64,000 bases of DNA from Rhodopseudomonas infernalis (GCF_022271405.1 NZ_JAJNAL010000012.1:1-64000); one strand, 5' to 3'; shown: positions 10,349 to 19,248, counted from the first letter of the stretch. Notes: generated by a model not told the origin, from the sequence alone. Made by a program: numbers and translations.

Positions 10349-12079
10349 TCAGCCGCCTCGCAGCGGCGCCGAAATTTGGCCGGTGCGGTCGCGCTCGTTC
10401 ATATCGACGACTGTCACCATTGGTGCGGTGAGTTCGTAGACGTAGCTGACATCGGTGAAATAGCGCTTGGCCGTACCACCAAGGGCCTCCGGTGCCACAC
10501 GGTCCAGCAGAATCACTCCGAAGTCGCTCTCCGCCCGCCGCGTCGCTTCGCTGGTGTTGAACTCCTCCCAGCGGAAATTGAAGATGGACTCCGCTCCCTC
10601 GCCCGTGACCTCCCACGTCGCGACGATGTGCGGATGCTTACCGACCAATGACAACCCCTCGTCGGAATGCGATGCCAGCTCAAAAAACAACAGCGACAGG
10701 CTTTGCGCAGCACGCGCGCTGACCGCGATATCCGGCCCGTTCACCGAGATCCGATCGGCATGCGGAATGGCCCGCGCCTCGAACAGCCCCTTCAGCATCA
10801 CGCCCTGCCACTGACTCTCGCTCAACAGCGAGACCACGTTGGACATCGCGTGAATCCGCCCGATCAAAAGCTCGCGTGCAATGTCGACGTCCGAGCCATG
10901 CCGCAACGTGCGCGTCACGATGGACTGGATCACCGCCAGAATGTTCTTCACCCGGTGGTTCAGCTCGTCGATCACGGCCGTCAGCCGGCGTTCGAAACCG
11001 ATCCGCATTTCGATCTCGCGGCGAAGCCGGACGTTGCTGTTGCTGACGTAGCCGAACAAGCCGCATATGATGAAGGTCAGCGCCAGCCCGGTCGCAGCCA
11101 CGATCGCCGCCACCTGCTGAGCTCGAACATACGGGCTCACCTTGGCATAATAAGCCAGCGACCAATCTCGATCGCCGAACGTCACGGTTCTGACGATCGT
11201 CGGCGGCTCCCGGTCGCGACCGACGGTCCGTTCGCTGACCTTGCCACGATCGTCAGCAACAAGCTCGACATCCGGCTGTCGGGGGTCTTTCAGCACCACC
11301 GAGAACATCGACATGTCGTCGTTGGTCAGCATCAACGCGGAGAGATCATATGAAAAGGTGACAAAGCCGATGGCCTTCGAATTGTCCTCGTTCATCACCG
11401 GAGCTGCCAGAACGATACCGATCGGACTTCCCGGCACCTGCAGGCGAGCCGGATCGGATGCCTCTGGCTTGCCGTCTGCAAGCGAGCGAGCAAACATCTG
11501 GCCGAGCACCGGATGATCGTCCAGAGAGCGTCCGAGCAGCGCAGTGGTCTCGGAATTCCGCGGCTCGAGATCCAGCACCACATCGAGCGGCTCGGTCTGC
11601 GTCGCTGGATCGATCAGGCTGCCATCCGAATGCCGGATCTTGATATCGGCATAGCCGGCGCTTGCGAGTTCCGCTTCGGCGGCGGCAAACTCGCTGCCTT
11701 TCAACCGTACGACCCAGCTCGCCAGTAAGAAATCCGTCTTGAAGGCGTAAATCGACGAGCGCAGCGGCTTCAGCATGTTGGCCTTGATCACTTCGGGAGT
11801 CCGAAACAACCCCGACGCGACACGGCCCAGCAGTTCGCGCTCTGTCAGACGATCTTGAACCTGGCTTGCATGAACGTCGATGGCGCGGCCAAGAGCGATC
11901 CGCTCGACTGCCGCCTCCTGGTCGTAGATGCGAAAGGCCGCAAAGCCGGAAAGCAAAATTCCGACAATCGCCACCAGCGCGATGATGAAACCCAGCCGTA
12001 TCAACGCTTTTACTCGATCAACGAAGGAGGCATCGTCGCCCCGTCCGACATTGTAAATAGCTGCGACCAACGTGAACAA
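10349..12079 (-). CDS. Membrane-bound HWE-family histidine kinase with degenerate N-box
   Basis: Likely stress sensor feeding PhyR. The 576-aa product has a membrane helix at about 30-50, a periplasmic sensor of about 270 residues, a second helix at about 322-345, then an HWE/HisKA_2 kinase core. The phospho-acceptor His375 is in DELNHRVKNILAVIQS. The ATP-binding N-box, usually HELATNA, reads FELASHS, so both the His and the metal-binding Asn (position 471) are replaced; the later RWEEF keeps the W-x-E element. It may therefore be a weak kinase, a phosphatase or a partner subunit. The start is an uncertain TTG at 12079. It has its own perfect EcfG promoter. Confidence 0.85.
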   Translation of the reverse strand: MFTLVAAIYNVGRGDDASFVDRVKALIRLGFIIALVAIVGILLSGFAAFRIYDQEAAVERIALGRAIDVHASQVQDRLTERELLGRVASGLFRTPEVIKANMLKPLRSSIYAFKTDFLLASWVVRLKGSEFAAAEAELASAGYADIKIRHSDGSLIDPATQTEPLDVVLDLEPRNSETTALLGRSLDDHPVLGQMFARSLADGKPEASDPARLQVPGSPIGIVLAAPVMNEDNSKAIGFVTFSYDLSALMLTNDDMSMFSVVLKDPRQPDVELVADDRGKVSERTVGRDREPPTIVRTVTFGDRDWSLAYYAKVSPYVRAQQVAAIVAATGLALTFIICGLFGYVSNSNVRLRREIEMRIGFERRLTAVIDELNHRVKNILAVIQSIVTRTLRHGSDVDIARELLIGRIHAMSNVVSLLSESQWQGVMLKGLFEARAIPHADRISVNGPDIAVSARAAQSLSLLFFELASHSDEGLSLVGKHPHIVATWEVTGEGAESIFNFRWEEFNTSEATRRAESDFGVILLDRVAPEALGGTAKRYFTDVSYVYELTAPMVTVVDMNERDRTGQISAPLRGG

Positions 12080-12156
12080 ACAGAGATCGCAAACCCCGGG
12101 ACCGTTGCTGATGACATGCTAACTTTACAGTAGATTGTCTAGGTCCGAAGAGGTGC

Positions 12157-12181
12157 AACGGGATGATCTGCGTATAGTTCC
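12157..12181 (-). promoter_or_regulatory. EcfG-type promoter for the HWE kinase
   Basis: Minus-strand GGAAC (12177-12181), a 16-base spacer and CGTT (12157-12160), a perfect match about 78 bp before the kinase start. It puts the kinase under feedback control by EcfG. Confidence 0.8.
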
Positions 12182-12219
12182 GGCTCGGGCTGATTTCGGC
12201 GAAAAGCCAACAAGTTAGA

Positions 12220-12858
12220 TCAGTTCTGGCCAACCGCCGAGCTCGGCGTCAAACCACCCTTGGTTTCGATGAAGCTGATGATGCGATCCAGGCCCTGCCG
12301 GGCCTTCAGATTGGTCATGACGAAGGGCCGCTCGCCACGCATTCGGCGCGCATCGGTGTCCATCTTCTCCAGCGAGGCACCAACGTATGGCGCCAGATCG
12401 ATCTTATTGATCACGAGCAGGTCCGAACGGGTGATACCGGGACCACCTTTAGAGGGAATCTTGTCTCCGGCCGACACGTCGATGACGTAGATCGTCAGGT
12501 CGGCGAGTTCGGGTGAAAATGTCGCCGCCAGATTGTCGCCGCCAGATTCGATCAGCACCAGATCGAGCCCAGGAAATTTACTGCGCATATCCGCGACAGC
12601 AGCGAGGTTCATCGAAGCGTCTTCGCGGATTGCAGTGTGAGGACAGCCGCCGGTTTCGACGCCGGCAATGCGATCCGGCGTGAGAGACCCCGATCGCACC
12701 AGAAACTCGGCGTCCCATTTGGTGTAGATGTCGTTGGTGATCGCCGCGATGTCGTAGCGCTCGCGCATCGACTTGCAAAGCAGATCCATCAACGCCGTCT
12801 TGCCAGAGCCCACCGGGCCGCCAATGCCGACACGAAGAGGACCGTGATGAGCTGACAT
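12220..12858 (-). CDS. ureG: Urease accessory GTPase UreG
   Basis: GTPase that drives nickel insertion into urease. The 212-aa product carries the P-loop GGPVGSGKT (residues 13-21), the metal-binding Cys-Pro-His of [14 protein letters not shown], the segment [15 protein letters not shown], and [13 protein letters not shown] (guanine-recognition NKxD). I start at MSAHHGPL (12858); the frame is open for about 320 bases upstream, but that part does not look like protein. No other ure gene is in the window, so this is a stand-alone copy. It could serve a urease encoded elsewhere or be a second nickel chaperone. Confidence 0.92.
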   Translation of the reverse strand: MSAHHGPLRVGIGGPVGSGKTALMDLLCKSMRERYDIAAITNDIYTKWDAEFLVRSGSLTPDRIAGVETGGCPHTAIREDASMNLAAVADMRSKFPGLDLVLIESGGDNLAATFSPELADLTIYVIDVSAGDKIPSKGGPGITRSDLLVINKIDLAPYVGASLEKMDTDARRMRGERPFVMTNLKARQGLDRIISFIETKGGLTPSSAVGQN

Positions 12859-13332
12859 GGTGTTTCCCGATACACGAACTGGTCGACAGAAGAGCTGCGT
12901 CAAGGGAAGCTGACACTGCCAAGGCAGATGCGAATAAGAACGATGCAGCAGGAGATTGCAAGTCGCAGGTTGTTCGAAGAGGGGACCAACTGGCGTCGTT
13001 GATCCGCCATGGACAACTGCGTGACTGATCAGGCCGCCCTGGCCGGTCGCGCTTTGTTGGATCATCTTCCCAGGGAAAGCCGGCTTCCGCACATCCTGCG
13101 AAACGCTGTTGCGTTTGCCCGAACGCTCCTCCCTCCGTCCCTCATCCCGCCCCGTTCGCTTCCCCTTGTTCCCCATCCTACAAAGCCGCCGACAGGGCCG
13201 AGTGATCGGCTGCGGATACGGCTTTTAACTGCTCGCGATTGGTAGGACTTATCCACTGTTGCGAGAAATGCGCACTCAATTCGGGTTGACGCCCGGTCCA
13301 CACCGGACTGAAAGAGGCCGTCGAGGATCTTG
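12859..13332. other. Intergenic stretch with no supported gene
   Basis: About 470 bases between ureG and the next plus-strand gene. Reading frames run through it on both strands, but none shows a ribosome site, a domain or a plausible amino-acid pattern. Promoters for the divergent flanking genes must lie here; I could not identify them. Confidence 0.5.
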
Positions 13333-13719
13333 ATGACGATAACAAAGCCGCAAAACAACCAACTCACACCGCATCTGGCGCAAACCGAAGCTCAACCGGT
13401 CGTTTCAAAGCCTCCAAATCAGCTTGAGCAGCCGCCAATCAAGCTAACAGGCGATCTTTCGCGCATTGCAGGGCTTGCCGCGGGTGCACCAGCATCATCG
13501 AGCCCATCACCGGCCGCTGCCGCTCAATTGGAGCCCGCGGGGCACACCACGACAGAGAATTCGTCGCGCGCCGAAGCCGAACGGCAGGAAATTGTCCAAC
13601 GCATTGCTGCATTCCGGAAATTGCAGGTCAGACTGCGGCAAGAGCGCGAAAAGTACTACGATGCCGAACTCGACCGCGCACGGTCGCTGCTGTCGAAGTC
13701 GCTGACGCCGCGCCGCTGA
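13333..13719 (+). CDS. Small Pro/Gln/Ala-rich protein with C-terminal coiled coil
   Basis: A 128-aa product without a recognised domain. Residues 1-75 are low-complexity (Pro, Gln, Ala, Ser) and probably disordered. Residues about 78-120 (RAEAERQEIVQRIAAFRKLQ onward) form a charged helix likely to be a coiled coil. I use the ATG at 13333, preceded by GAGG. It is cytosolic by composition and stands alone between ureG and the histone-like gene. Confidence 0.55.
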   Translation: MTITKPQNNQLTPHLAQTEAQPVVSKPPNQLEQPPIKLTGDLSRIAGLAAGAPASSSPSPAAAAQLEPAGHTTTENSSRAEAERQEIVQRIAAFRKLQVRLRQEREKYYDAELDRARSLLSKSLTPRR

Positions 13720-14071
13720 CGAATGCCCGCCCCTCGCCATTAGTCGCACTACGTCTTTGGTTGGACGAATATCCCGCATTGCGGGCGTTCAGCTGCGCTC
13801 GAAATGTTATCTGCACGCGATCGTGACGAATCAGCGCACCTGGAGCAGCGGACAGCCATCGAGCGCTCCAATCGTAGCTTTTGGGCTTCCTATCAACCCC
13901 TGCAGGCCAGTATTTACTACCTGAGCAGCGCTCATTTTCGCCAAAATCCCAACTAAGCAGACTTAAGCGATTGATAACCGCCGCCTCATGGTGAGTTAGA
14001 TTTCGTGAAATTCAGAATTGTCGGCACGAAATGAGTGTAGTAGAAGGGCGCTTCACTAAAGGAGCCTACGC
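13720..14071. other. Intergenic stretch upstream of the histone-like gene
   Basis: About 350 bases, more AT-rich than the surroundings, with no supported reading frame. It probably holds the promoter of the Lys/Ala-rich protein gene; no consensus site was recognised. Confidence 0.5.
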
Positions 14072-14353
14072 GTGGCAAAGAAAGCTAAAGCCAAGACGGC
14101 AAAGACTGCCAAGACTGCAAAGACTGCAGTAAAGGCGAAGAAGGCGAAGACCGTAGCGAAGACCGCTGCGAAGCCCGCCAAAAAGACGAAGATCACCCGG
14201 CGCGAATATACCAAGGAAGACATCAAGGAGTTGCGCGCGCACTCGAAGGCGCGGACCCCTGTCTCTGAGATCGCCAAGCTGACCAAGCGGACCGTCGGCT
14301 CGCTGCGTCAGAAGGCGCTGAAGCTCGGTATCGGCCTCGGCCACCAGCGCTGA
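14072..14353 (+). CDS. Lys/Ala-rich histone H1-like DNA-binding protein
   Basis: A 93-aa basic protein. The first 40 residues are almost only Lys, Ala, Thr and Val in repeats of the type KTAKTAKTA, like the tails of histone H1 and of bacterial nucleoid proteins. Residues about 42-93 (REYTKEDIKELRAHSKA, then VSEIAKLTKRTVGSLRQKA) look like a Myb/SANT-like helix-turn-helix found in small rhizobial proteins. The start is a GTG preceded by GGAG at a good distance. The likely role is binding or compacting DNA. No promoter motif was recognised. Confidence 0.8.
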   Translation: MAKKAKAKTAKTAKTAKTAVKAKKAKTVAKTAAKPAKKTKITRREYTKEDIKELRAHSKARTPVSEIAKLTKRTVGSLRQKALKLGIGLGHQR

Positions 14354-14422
14354 GACTGCGACAACCGCCTCGCGAAGTGCATAATGACTGCCGATCAGCG
14401 GCTCGTGCCGCCGTTTCGGACC

Positions 14423-16534
14423 TCAGTCGCGCTTCGCGAGCGGCTGTAACGCCTTCTTGGCCCACACTTTATTGTCGTGAAACGCCGCGCCACCGTGCGG
14501 CGCGACGGAATCCGCGCTGGTCAGCACGTTGATTCCGCGCCCCCCGGCATGCGCGTGGTTTGGAAACACCGATTCTGCAATCAGCACACCGCGACGCAGC
14601 CCGGGATCAATCCTGGCCGTCAGCATGGTTTCGCCGCGCTCGTTACCGAGTGTGACCAGATCCCCCTCTGCGATCTCGATCGACGCCGCATCCGCCGGAT
14701 GGATCAGCACCGTCGGCGCGCCTTCGCGCGCGCGTGACGATGGTGTCTCGTTGAAGGTGGTATTCAGAAAGCTTCGGGCTGGGCTGGTCGCCAGTCGAAA
14801 CGGGTGCTCGTCGTCGACCTGTTCGGTGATAGCCCAGTGATCAGGCAGGCTCGGCATCTCCTGCCAGGGACCGAACTTCAACTGGCGCGGTACCTGTACG
14901 TTGCCCCAATCCGCCCGGAAGTGGAACTTGCCATCGGGATGGCCGAAGCCGTCGAGGAAATGCGCGGTCCTGAAATCAGGCTGTAGATCGCGCCACAGAT
15001 CTGCTTCGAGCTGTTCGATCGGACCGCGGCCACTCTTCTTCAGCGTCGCATCGATCACTTCGCGCGGCGTCATCGCGAACGCCGGATGGGTAATTCCCAG
15101 CCGCGCCGCAAGCCCCTGAAGCACCTCGTGGTTGGAGCGGCATTCGCCCGGCGGATCGATCAGTTTGGCGCCCACCGAAATATGCTGATGTCCGCCGCCG
15201 TAATACACGTCGTCGTGCTCGAGAAACATCGTGGCCGGCAGCACCAGATCGGCCATCAGTGCAGTTTCGGTCATGAACTGCTCATGGACCGCGACGAACA
15301 GATCCTCGCGGGCAAAACCGGCTCGGACCCGCTCCTGCTCCGGCGCGACTGTCATCGGATTGGTGTTCTGGATCAGCATCGCCTTGACGGCCGGTCCGCC
15401 GCTGAGCGCCTCGACATCCCCCGTCAAGATACGTCCGATCTTGGACTGATCGAGTACCCTGGTCGCGGGATCGAGCGTATCGAGACCTTCGATCAGCGTC
15501 TTGTCGAAGCCGAAAATCGCCCCGTTATTGAAGAAAGCACCGCCGCCTTCGTGCTGCCAGGCTCCGGTCACCGCTGGAATACACAGCGCGGCATGCATCT
15601 GAGCGGCGCCGTTGCGGCTCCTGGTGAAGCCGTATCCGAGACGGAAGAAGCTGCGCTTGGTTTCACCGACCGCACGCGCAAAGGCCTCGATCTCCGGCAC
15701 CGGCACACCGCAGATCTCTGACGCCCACTCCGGCGTGCGGGCCGCAAGGTGTGCCTCAAGCTCGGCCGGGCAGTCGGTGTAGCGATCGAGGTAAGCACGG
15801 TCGGCGTAGCCCTCGCGAAACAGCACATGCATGACGCCGCAGGCGAAGGCGCCGTCGGTGCCCGGCCGCACGATGATCCGGATATCCGCCTGCTTCATCG
15901 TTTCGTTGTCGTAGATGTCGACCGCCGCGATCCGCGCACCGCGCTCCTTGCGGGCGCGGGCGGCGTGAGTCATGACGTTGACCTGCGTCGAAACCGGATT
16001 GGTGCCCCAGATCACGATCAGGTCGGATTTCGTCATCTCACGCGGATCGACGCCAGCGACCTTACCGGTGCCTGCCGCATAGCCCGACCATGCGACGTTG
16101 GAGCAGATCGTCGAGTAGAAGCGCGAGTACTTCTTGACGTTGGCGAGCCGGTTGATGCCGTCGCGCATCACCAGCCCCATCGTGCCAGCGTAGTAATAAG
16201 GCCAGACAGACTCTGCGCCGAACTTCGCCTCGGCGGCGTTGAAGCGAGCGGCAATTTCGTCCAGCGCCTCATCCCAGCCGATCCGCACGAATTGAGCAGA
16301 GCCCTTGGGACCGGACCGGCGCATCGGATAGATCAATCGGTCCGGATGGTGGATACGCTCGGCGTAGCGCGCGACCTTGGCGCAGATAACGCCGGCCGTG
16401 TAAGTCTGCTGCTTCGAGCCCCGCAGTCGCCCGATGGTCGAGCCGTCGATCACTTCGACGTCGAGGGCGCAGGCCGACGGGCAATCGTGTGGGCACGTCG
16501 AGTGACGGACGGCGATGTCAACAGGCGAGTTCAT
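14423..16534 (-). CDS. Molybdopterin-dependent oxidoreductase with N-terminal [4Fe-4S] site
   Basis: A 703-aa member of the DMSO-reductase superfamily (bis-molybdopterin guanine dinucleotide enzymes). The N-terminal iron-sulfur motif is complete: Cys14, Cys18 and Cys22 in STCPHDCPSACAL, with Cys51 in GVICAKVARYAE. The segment FYSTICSNVAWSGYAAGTGK probably supplies the molybdenum ligand, though I cannot say which residue. The C-terminal cofactor domain has SPARSFLNTTF and NERGETMLTARI. There is no Tat signal, no electron-transfer subunit and no anchor gene beside it, so it is a single-subunit cytoplasmic enzyme of unknown substrate. The start at 16534 follows an Asn/Ser-type N-terminus without a strong ribosome site. 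Confidence 0.88.
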   Translation of the reverse strand: MNSPVDIAVRHSTCPHDCPSACALDVEVIDGSTIGRLRGSKQQTYTAGVICAKVARYAERIHHPDRLIYPMRRSGPKGSAQFVRIGWDEALDEIAARFNAAEAKFGAESVWPYYYAGTMGLVMRDGINRLANVKKYSRFYSTICSNVAWSGYAAGTGKVAGVDPREMTKSDLIVIWGTNPVSTQVNVMTHAARARKERGARIAAVDIYDNETMKQADIRIIVRPGTDGAFACGVMHVLFREGYADRAYLDRYTDCPAELEAHLAARTPEWASEICGVPVPEIEAFARAVGETKRSFFRLGYGFTRSRNGAAQMHAALCIPAVTGAWQHEGGGAFFNNGAIFGFDKTLIEGLDTLDPATRVLDQSKIGRILTGDVEALSGGPAVKAMLIQNTNPMTVAPEQERVRAGFAREDLFVAVHEQFMTETALMADLVLPATMFLEHDDVYYGGGHQHISVGAKLIDPPGECRSNHEVLQGLAARLGITHPAFAMTPREVIDATLKKSGRGPIEQLEADLWRDLQPDFRTAHFLDGFGHPDGKFHFRADWGNVQVPRQLKFGPWQEMPSLPDHWAITEQVDDEHPFRLATSPARSFLNTTFNETPSSRAREGAPTVLIHPADAASIEIAEGDLVTLGNERGETMLTARIDPGLRRGVLIAESVFPNHAHAGGRGINVLTSADSVAPHGGAAFHDNKVWAKKALQPLAKRD

Positions 16535-16681
16535 TTGCGAACCATTATCACGTAAGATCTCCTTTGAGAACGACCCGTCCCGCCGCAACCATCATTCTCT
16601 GTGCCCAACCGATCTCGTCCATCACGTGCAACTTCTCAGCTGCTGCGAGGTTACGCCTGCAACGAGAGATCGGGGCATCGC

Positions 16682-17017
16682 GTGGATTCGGCAAAGCTGT
16701 TCGAGGTTGAACGCCTCGCGAAAGAATTTGGCGCTTGGCGGGCCGTTCCCGGGGACGACCGGGCGCCGGCTGCTGCCTGGTGGTGGAGCACTGCGCTGGC
16801 GTTGCGGACCGAGACCCAGCCTCTCCCCGGTGATCTACGGGAAGCATTCGGTCTGCCGGATGGCAGTTCCTACGCGGATGTCGCGGGCCAGTTGATGGAT
16901 GCCATCGCCTGTCAAAAATTTCTGGCTACGCCGACCGGGTTCCCGCTGAAACCGAAGACCCGCGACCCCGCCCTCCAGCTTGGCGAAGTTGGGCCTCCAT
17001 CATCAGACCGTTCGTGA
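16682..17017 (+). CDS. Hypothetical protein, about 111 aa
   Basis: A 111-aa product from a GTG at 16682 (an in-frame GTG at 16601 would give 138 aa). It contains a Trp-rich segment, AAAWWWSTALALRTE, and a plausible mixed helix pattern (DLREAFGLPDGSSYADVAGQ), with no recognised domain or signal peptide. It is divergent from the molybdopterin enzyme and ends 43 bp before the convergent channel gene. The start and even the existence are moderately uncertain. Confidence 0.45.
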   Translation: MDSAKLFEVERLAKEFGAWRAVPGDDRAPAAAWWWSTALALRTETQPLPGDLREAFGLPDGSSYADVAGQLMDAIACQKFLATPTGFPLKPKTRDPALQLGEVGPPSSDRS

Positions 17018-17059
17018 TGTTCCGCCGTACGAACGTCGCCTCGCCTCGGTGGTGTCTGC

Positions 17060-18295
17060 TCAGTCGATCTTTTCCAGCGTGACGTCCTGCCCGTCCAAAT
17101 CGGCGATCTCAAGGTTGAGGTTCCGGCCGGTGCGGCCTTCGACGATCTCGCTGATTTTGCGTGCGATCTCCGGTTCGCGACTGATCAGCGACCGCAAGTC
17201 CGCGCCGTCCAGCACCAACAGCCGGGCGCGCGACACCGCCTTCACCGTAGCGGAACGCTCGGCCCGCTTCAGAACGGCGATCTCGCCGAAAAAATGACCC
17301 GCCCCGAGCCGGATCTGGCGCCCCCTGTCTTCAGGGCCAAGTTCGATCTCGACGTCGCCTTCGGCGATAAAGTACATCGCGGTCGCAGGCTCGCCGCGGC
17401 GGAAGATCACGTCGCCGCGCTCGATCTGCCGCGCCTGAAGCAACTGCATGATATGGGCGATGTCCCCCGCCGTCAGGTGCGAGAACAGCGGCACACGCGC
17501 CACCATGCTCCAATTGACGATGAAGTCGCGGCGGTGGATCACCTCGGAGAAGGCGTTGGCCACAATGCCGACCGGCAGCGCAATCATGATCAGTCCAACC
17601 ACGATGGTGACCGAAGCGATCATCCGGCCGAAGCCGGTTGCCGGCACGACATCGCCATAACCGATGGTGGTCAAGGTGACGATCGCCCACCACATCGCGT
17701 CGGGGATCGTGCCGAATTTATCAGGCTGGACGTTGCCCTCGACGATATGCATCGCGGTGGCCGACACCAGCGTCGCGCAGCCAAGGATAACCAAACACGC
17801 CAGCAGCGCGCGCCGCTCCGCTTCCAACACTTCGAGGAGCGAGCGCATCCCGGACGAATAGCGCGCGAACTTCAGCACGCGCAGAATACGCAGGATGATC
17901 AGCACCCGCAGATCGTCGAAGCCGAGCATCGCGACCCACAGCGGCATCACCGCGAGGCAGTCGACGATGCCCTGGGCGCTGATCATGTAGGCCCAGCCGG
18001 CCCGCAGCGCACTTATCTCGCGGTAAGGTACATGCTCCGGGGCGATCCAGATCCGGATGTAATATTCGATCGAGAAGAACACGAGGCAGACGAATTCGAG
18101 CGTGCGGAACAGATCGCCGTAGTCGTCGCGGAAACGCGGCACCGACTCCAGCACCGTAATGCCGATGCTGAGGATGATGAACAACACGATGACGCGGTTG
18201 ACGAACACGCCCAACCGCGTGCTCTGCGAATGGGATTCCAGGATTTCGTAGAAGTATTGCCGTGCTCGAAGATATGGCGGCCGGTCGTGGCGCAT
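17060..18295 (-). CDS. Cyclic-nucleotide-gated potassium channel
   Basis: A six-helix channel of 411 aa with a C-terminal cyclic-nucleotide-binding domain, like Mesorhizobium MlotiK1. The S4-like helix is basic (RVLIILRILRVLKFAR, 130-145), the selectivity filter is TTIGYGD (209-215), and the cNMP cassette is HFFGEIAVLKRAERSATVK (about 323-341), keeping the Glu and Arg that hold the phosphate and ribose. It should pass K+ in response to cAMP. It follows aadR on the same strand with a 50-bp gap and may be co-transcribed with it. Confidence 0.93.
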   Translation of the reverse strand: MRHDRPPYLRARQYFYEILESHSQSTRLGVFVNRVIVLFIILSIGITVLESVPRFRDDYGDLFRTLEFVCLVFFSIEYYIRIWIAPEHVPYREISALRAGWAYMISAQGIVDCLAVMPLWVAMLGFDDLRVLIILRILRVLKFARYSSGMRSLLEVLEAERRALLACLVILGCATLVSATAMHIVEGNVQPDKFGTIPDAMWWAIVTLTTIGYGDVVPATGFGRMIASVTIVVGLIMIALPVGIVANAFSEVIHRRDFIVNWSMVARVPLFSHLTAGDIAHIMQLLQARQIERGDVIFRRGEPATAMYFIAEGDVEIELGPEDRGRQIRLGAGHFFGEIAVLKRAERSATVKAVSRARLLVLDGADLRSLISREPEIARKISEIVEGRTGRNLNLEIADLDGQDVTLEKID

Positions 18296-18345
18296 CGTTG
18301 GGCCTCGAATGGGTCCCGGGCGAACGCGCAGTCAGACGAACCGGA

Positions 18346-19065
18346 TCAGGCGGCAGCGAGCGCGTCGAAACGCTTCGGATCCAGCACACGGACTCCGTCA
18401 GGGACGATCACGATCAGTTTCTCCCGCTCCAGCTTGGTGAAGGTGCGGCTGACGGTTTCGATGGTCAGGCCAAGGAAGTCGGCGATGTCTTGCCGGCCCA
18501 TCGGTAGGCTGACAGTTTTGGTCACGCCTTCAAGCCGGGCCAGGCGATCGCGCCAGCCGACCAGAAAGGCCGCAACCTTCTCTTCAGCGGAGCGGCGGCC
18601 GAGCAGCAGCATCTGATCCTGCGCCAGACTGAGCTCGCGGGTCGCGAACCCATTCATCCGCATCAGCATCTGCGGCCGGTTTTCGATGAAGCGCAGGAAC
18701 GGACCGCGGAAGAATTTGCAGACCGTGACGCCGCCGATCGAGTCGGCTGAAAACGAGTAGCGCGGCGACGGCGCCATGCCGAGGAAATCGCCCGGAAGCG
18801 CAAACCCGATGATCTGACGACGACCGTCGGGCAGCAGCTTGTAGAGCCGCGCAATGCCTTCGACGAGGCTGTAGACGGCGTCGGCGACTTCATCTTCCGA
18901 GAACAGCGCCTCTTTCGGCCCATAGCGGACGTGCTGAGCGAGCCGTTCGAACTCCTCGTGCTCGAGCTGCTCCAACTCGCCGCAAATCGCGAGGGGACGG
19001 ACCGAACAATGCGTCGCGCAACGAAAACCGTCGCAGGTCGAGCTCGGAAAGGCGAGGTGCGGCAT
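18346..19065 (-). CDS. aadR: AadR, Fnr-type oxygen-sensing regulator of anaerobic aromatic degradation
   Basis: A 239-aa Crp/Fnr regulator with the cysteines needed for an oxygen-sensitive [4Fe-4S] cluster: a cluster at Cys11, Cys16, Cys20 and Cys28 (CDGFRCATHCSVRPLAIC), and Cys116 in GGVTVCKFF. The helix-turn-helix is MGRQDIADFLGLTIETVSR. Length and sequence agree with my memory of R. palustris AadR, needed for anaerobic growth on benzoate and 4-hydroxybenzoate. A perfect Fnr box lies 106 bp upstream between it and a cytochrome c gene, so self-regulation and control of that gene are likely. Confidence 0.85.
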   Translation of the reverse strand: MPHLAFPSSTCDGFRCATHCSVRPLAICGELEQLEHEEFERLAQHVRYGPKEALFSEDEVADAVYSLVEGIARLYKLLPDGRRQIIGFALPGDFLGMAPSPRYSFSADSIGGVTVCKFFRGPFLRFIENRPQMLMRMNGFATRELSLAQDQMLLLGRRSAEEKVAAFLVGWRDRLARLEGVTKTVSLPMGRQDIADFLGLTIETVSRTFTKLEREKLIVIVPDGVRVLDPKRFDALAAA

Positions 19066-19170
19066 CCATCACTCCATGCGTCGTCGGGTCTACCCAATGG
19101 CCGCGCACTGCCGTCGATTGATCGCGTACGATGCCGAAAAGTGAATATGTCGCCAAATCGTCAAGGCAGC

Positions 19171-19184
19171 TTGACACAGATCAA
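19171..19184. promoter_or_regulatory. FixK/Fnr box between aadR and cytochrome c
   Basis: TTGACACAGATCAA, a perfect TTGA-N6-TCAA palindrome. It is 64 bp before the cytochrome c ATG and 106 bp before aadR, and could serve either divergent gene. Confidence 0.8.
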
Positions 19185-19248
19185 GGCCGCGCGGCGCCGC
19201 ACAGCGAAAGGTCAATGACTAGTCGCCCCCCTCCTGATCGAACCTCCG

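Noticed and set aside
13009-13245. 78-aa plus-strand frame between ureG and the 13333 gene
   Set aside because: No ribosome site, and a Pro/Arg-rich random-looking sequence.
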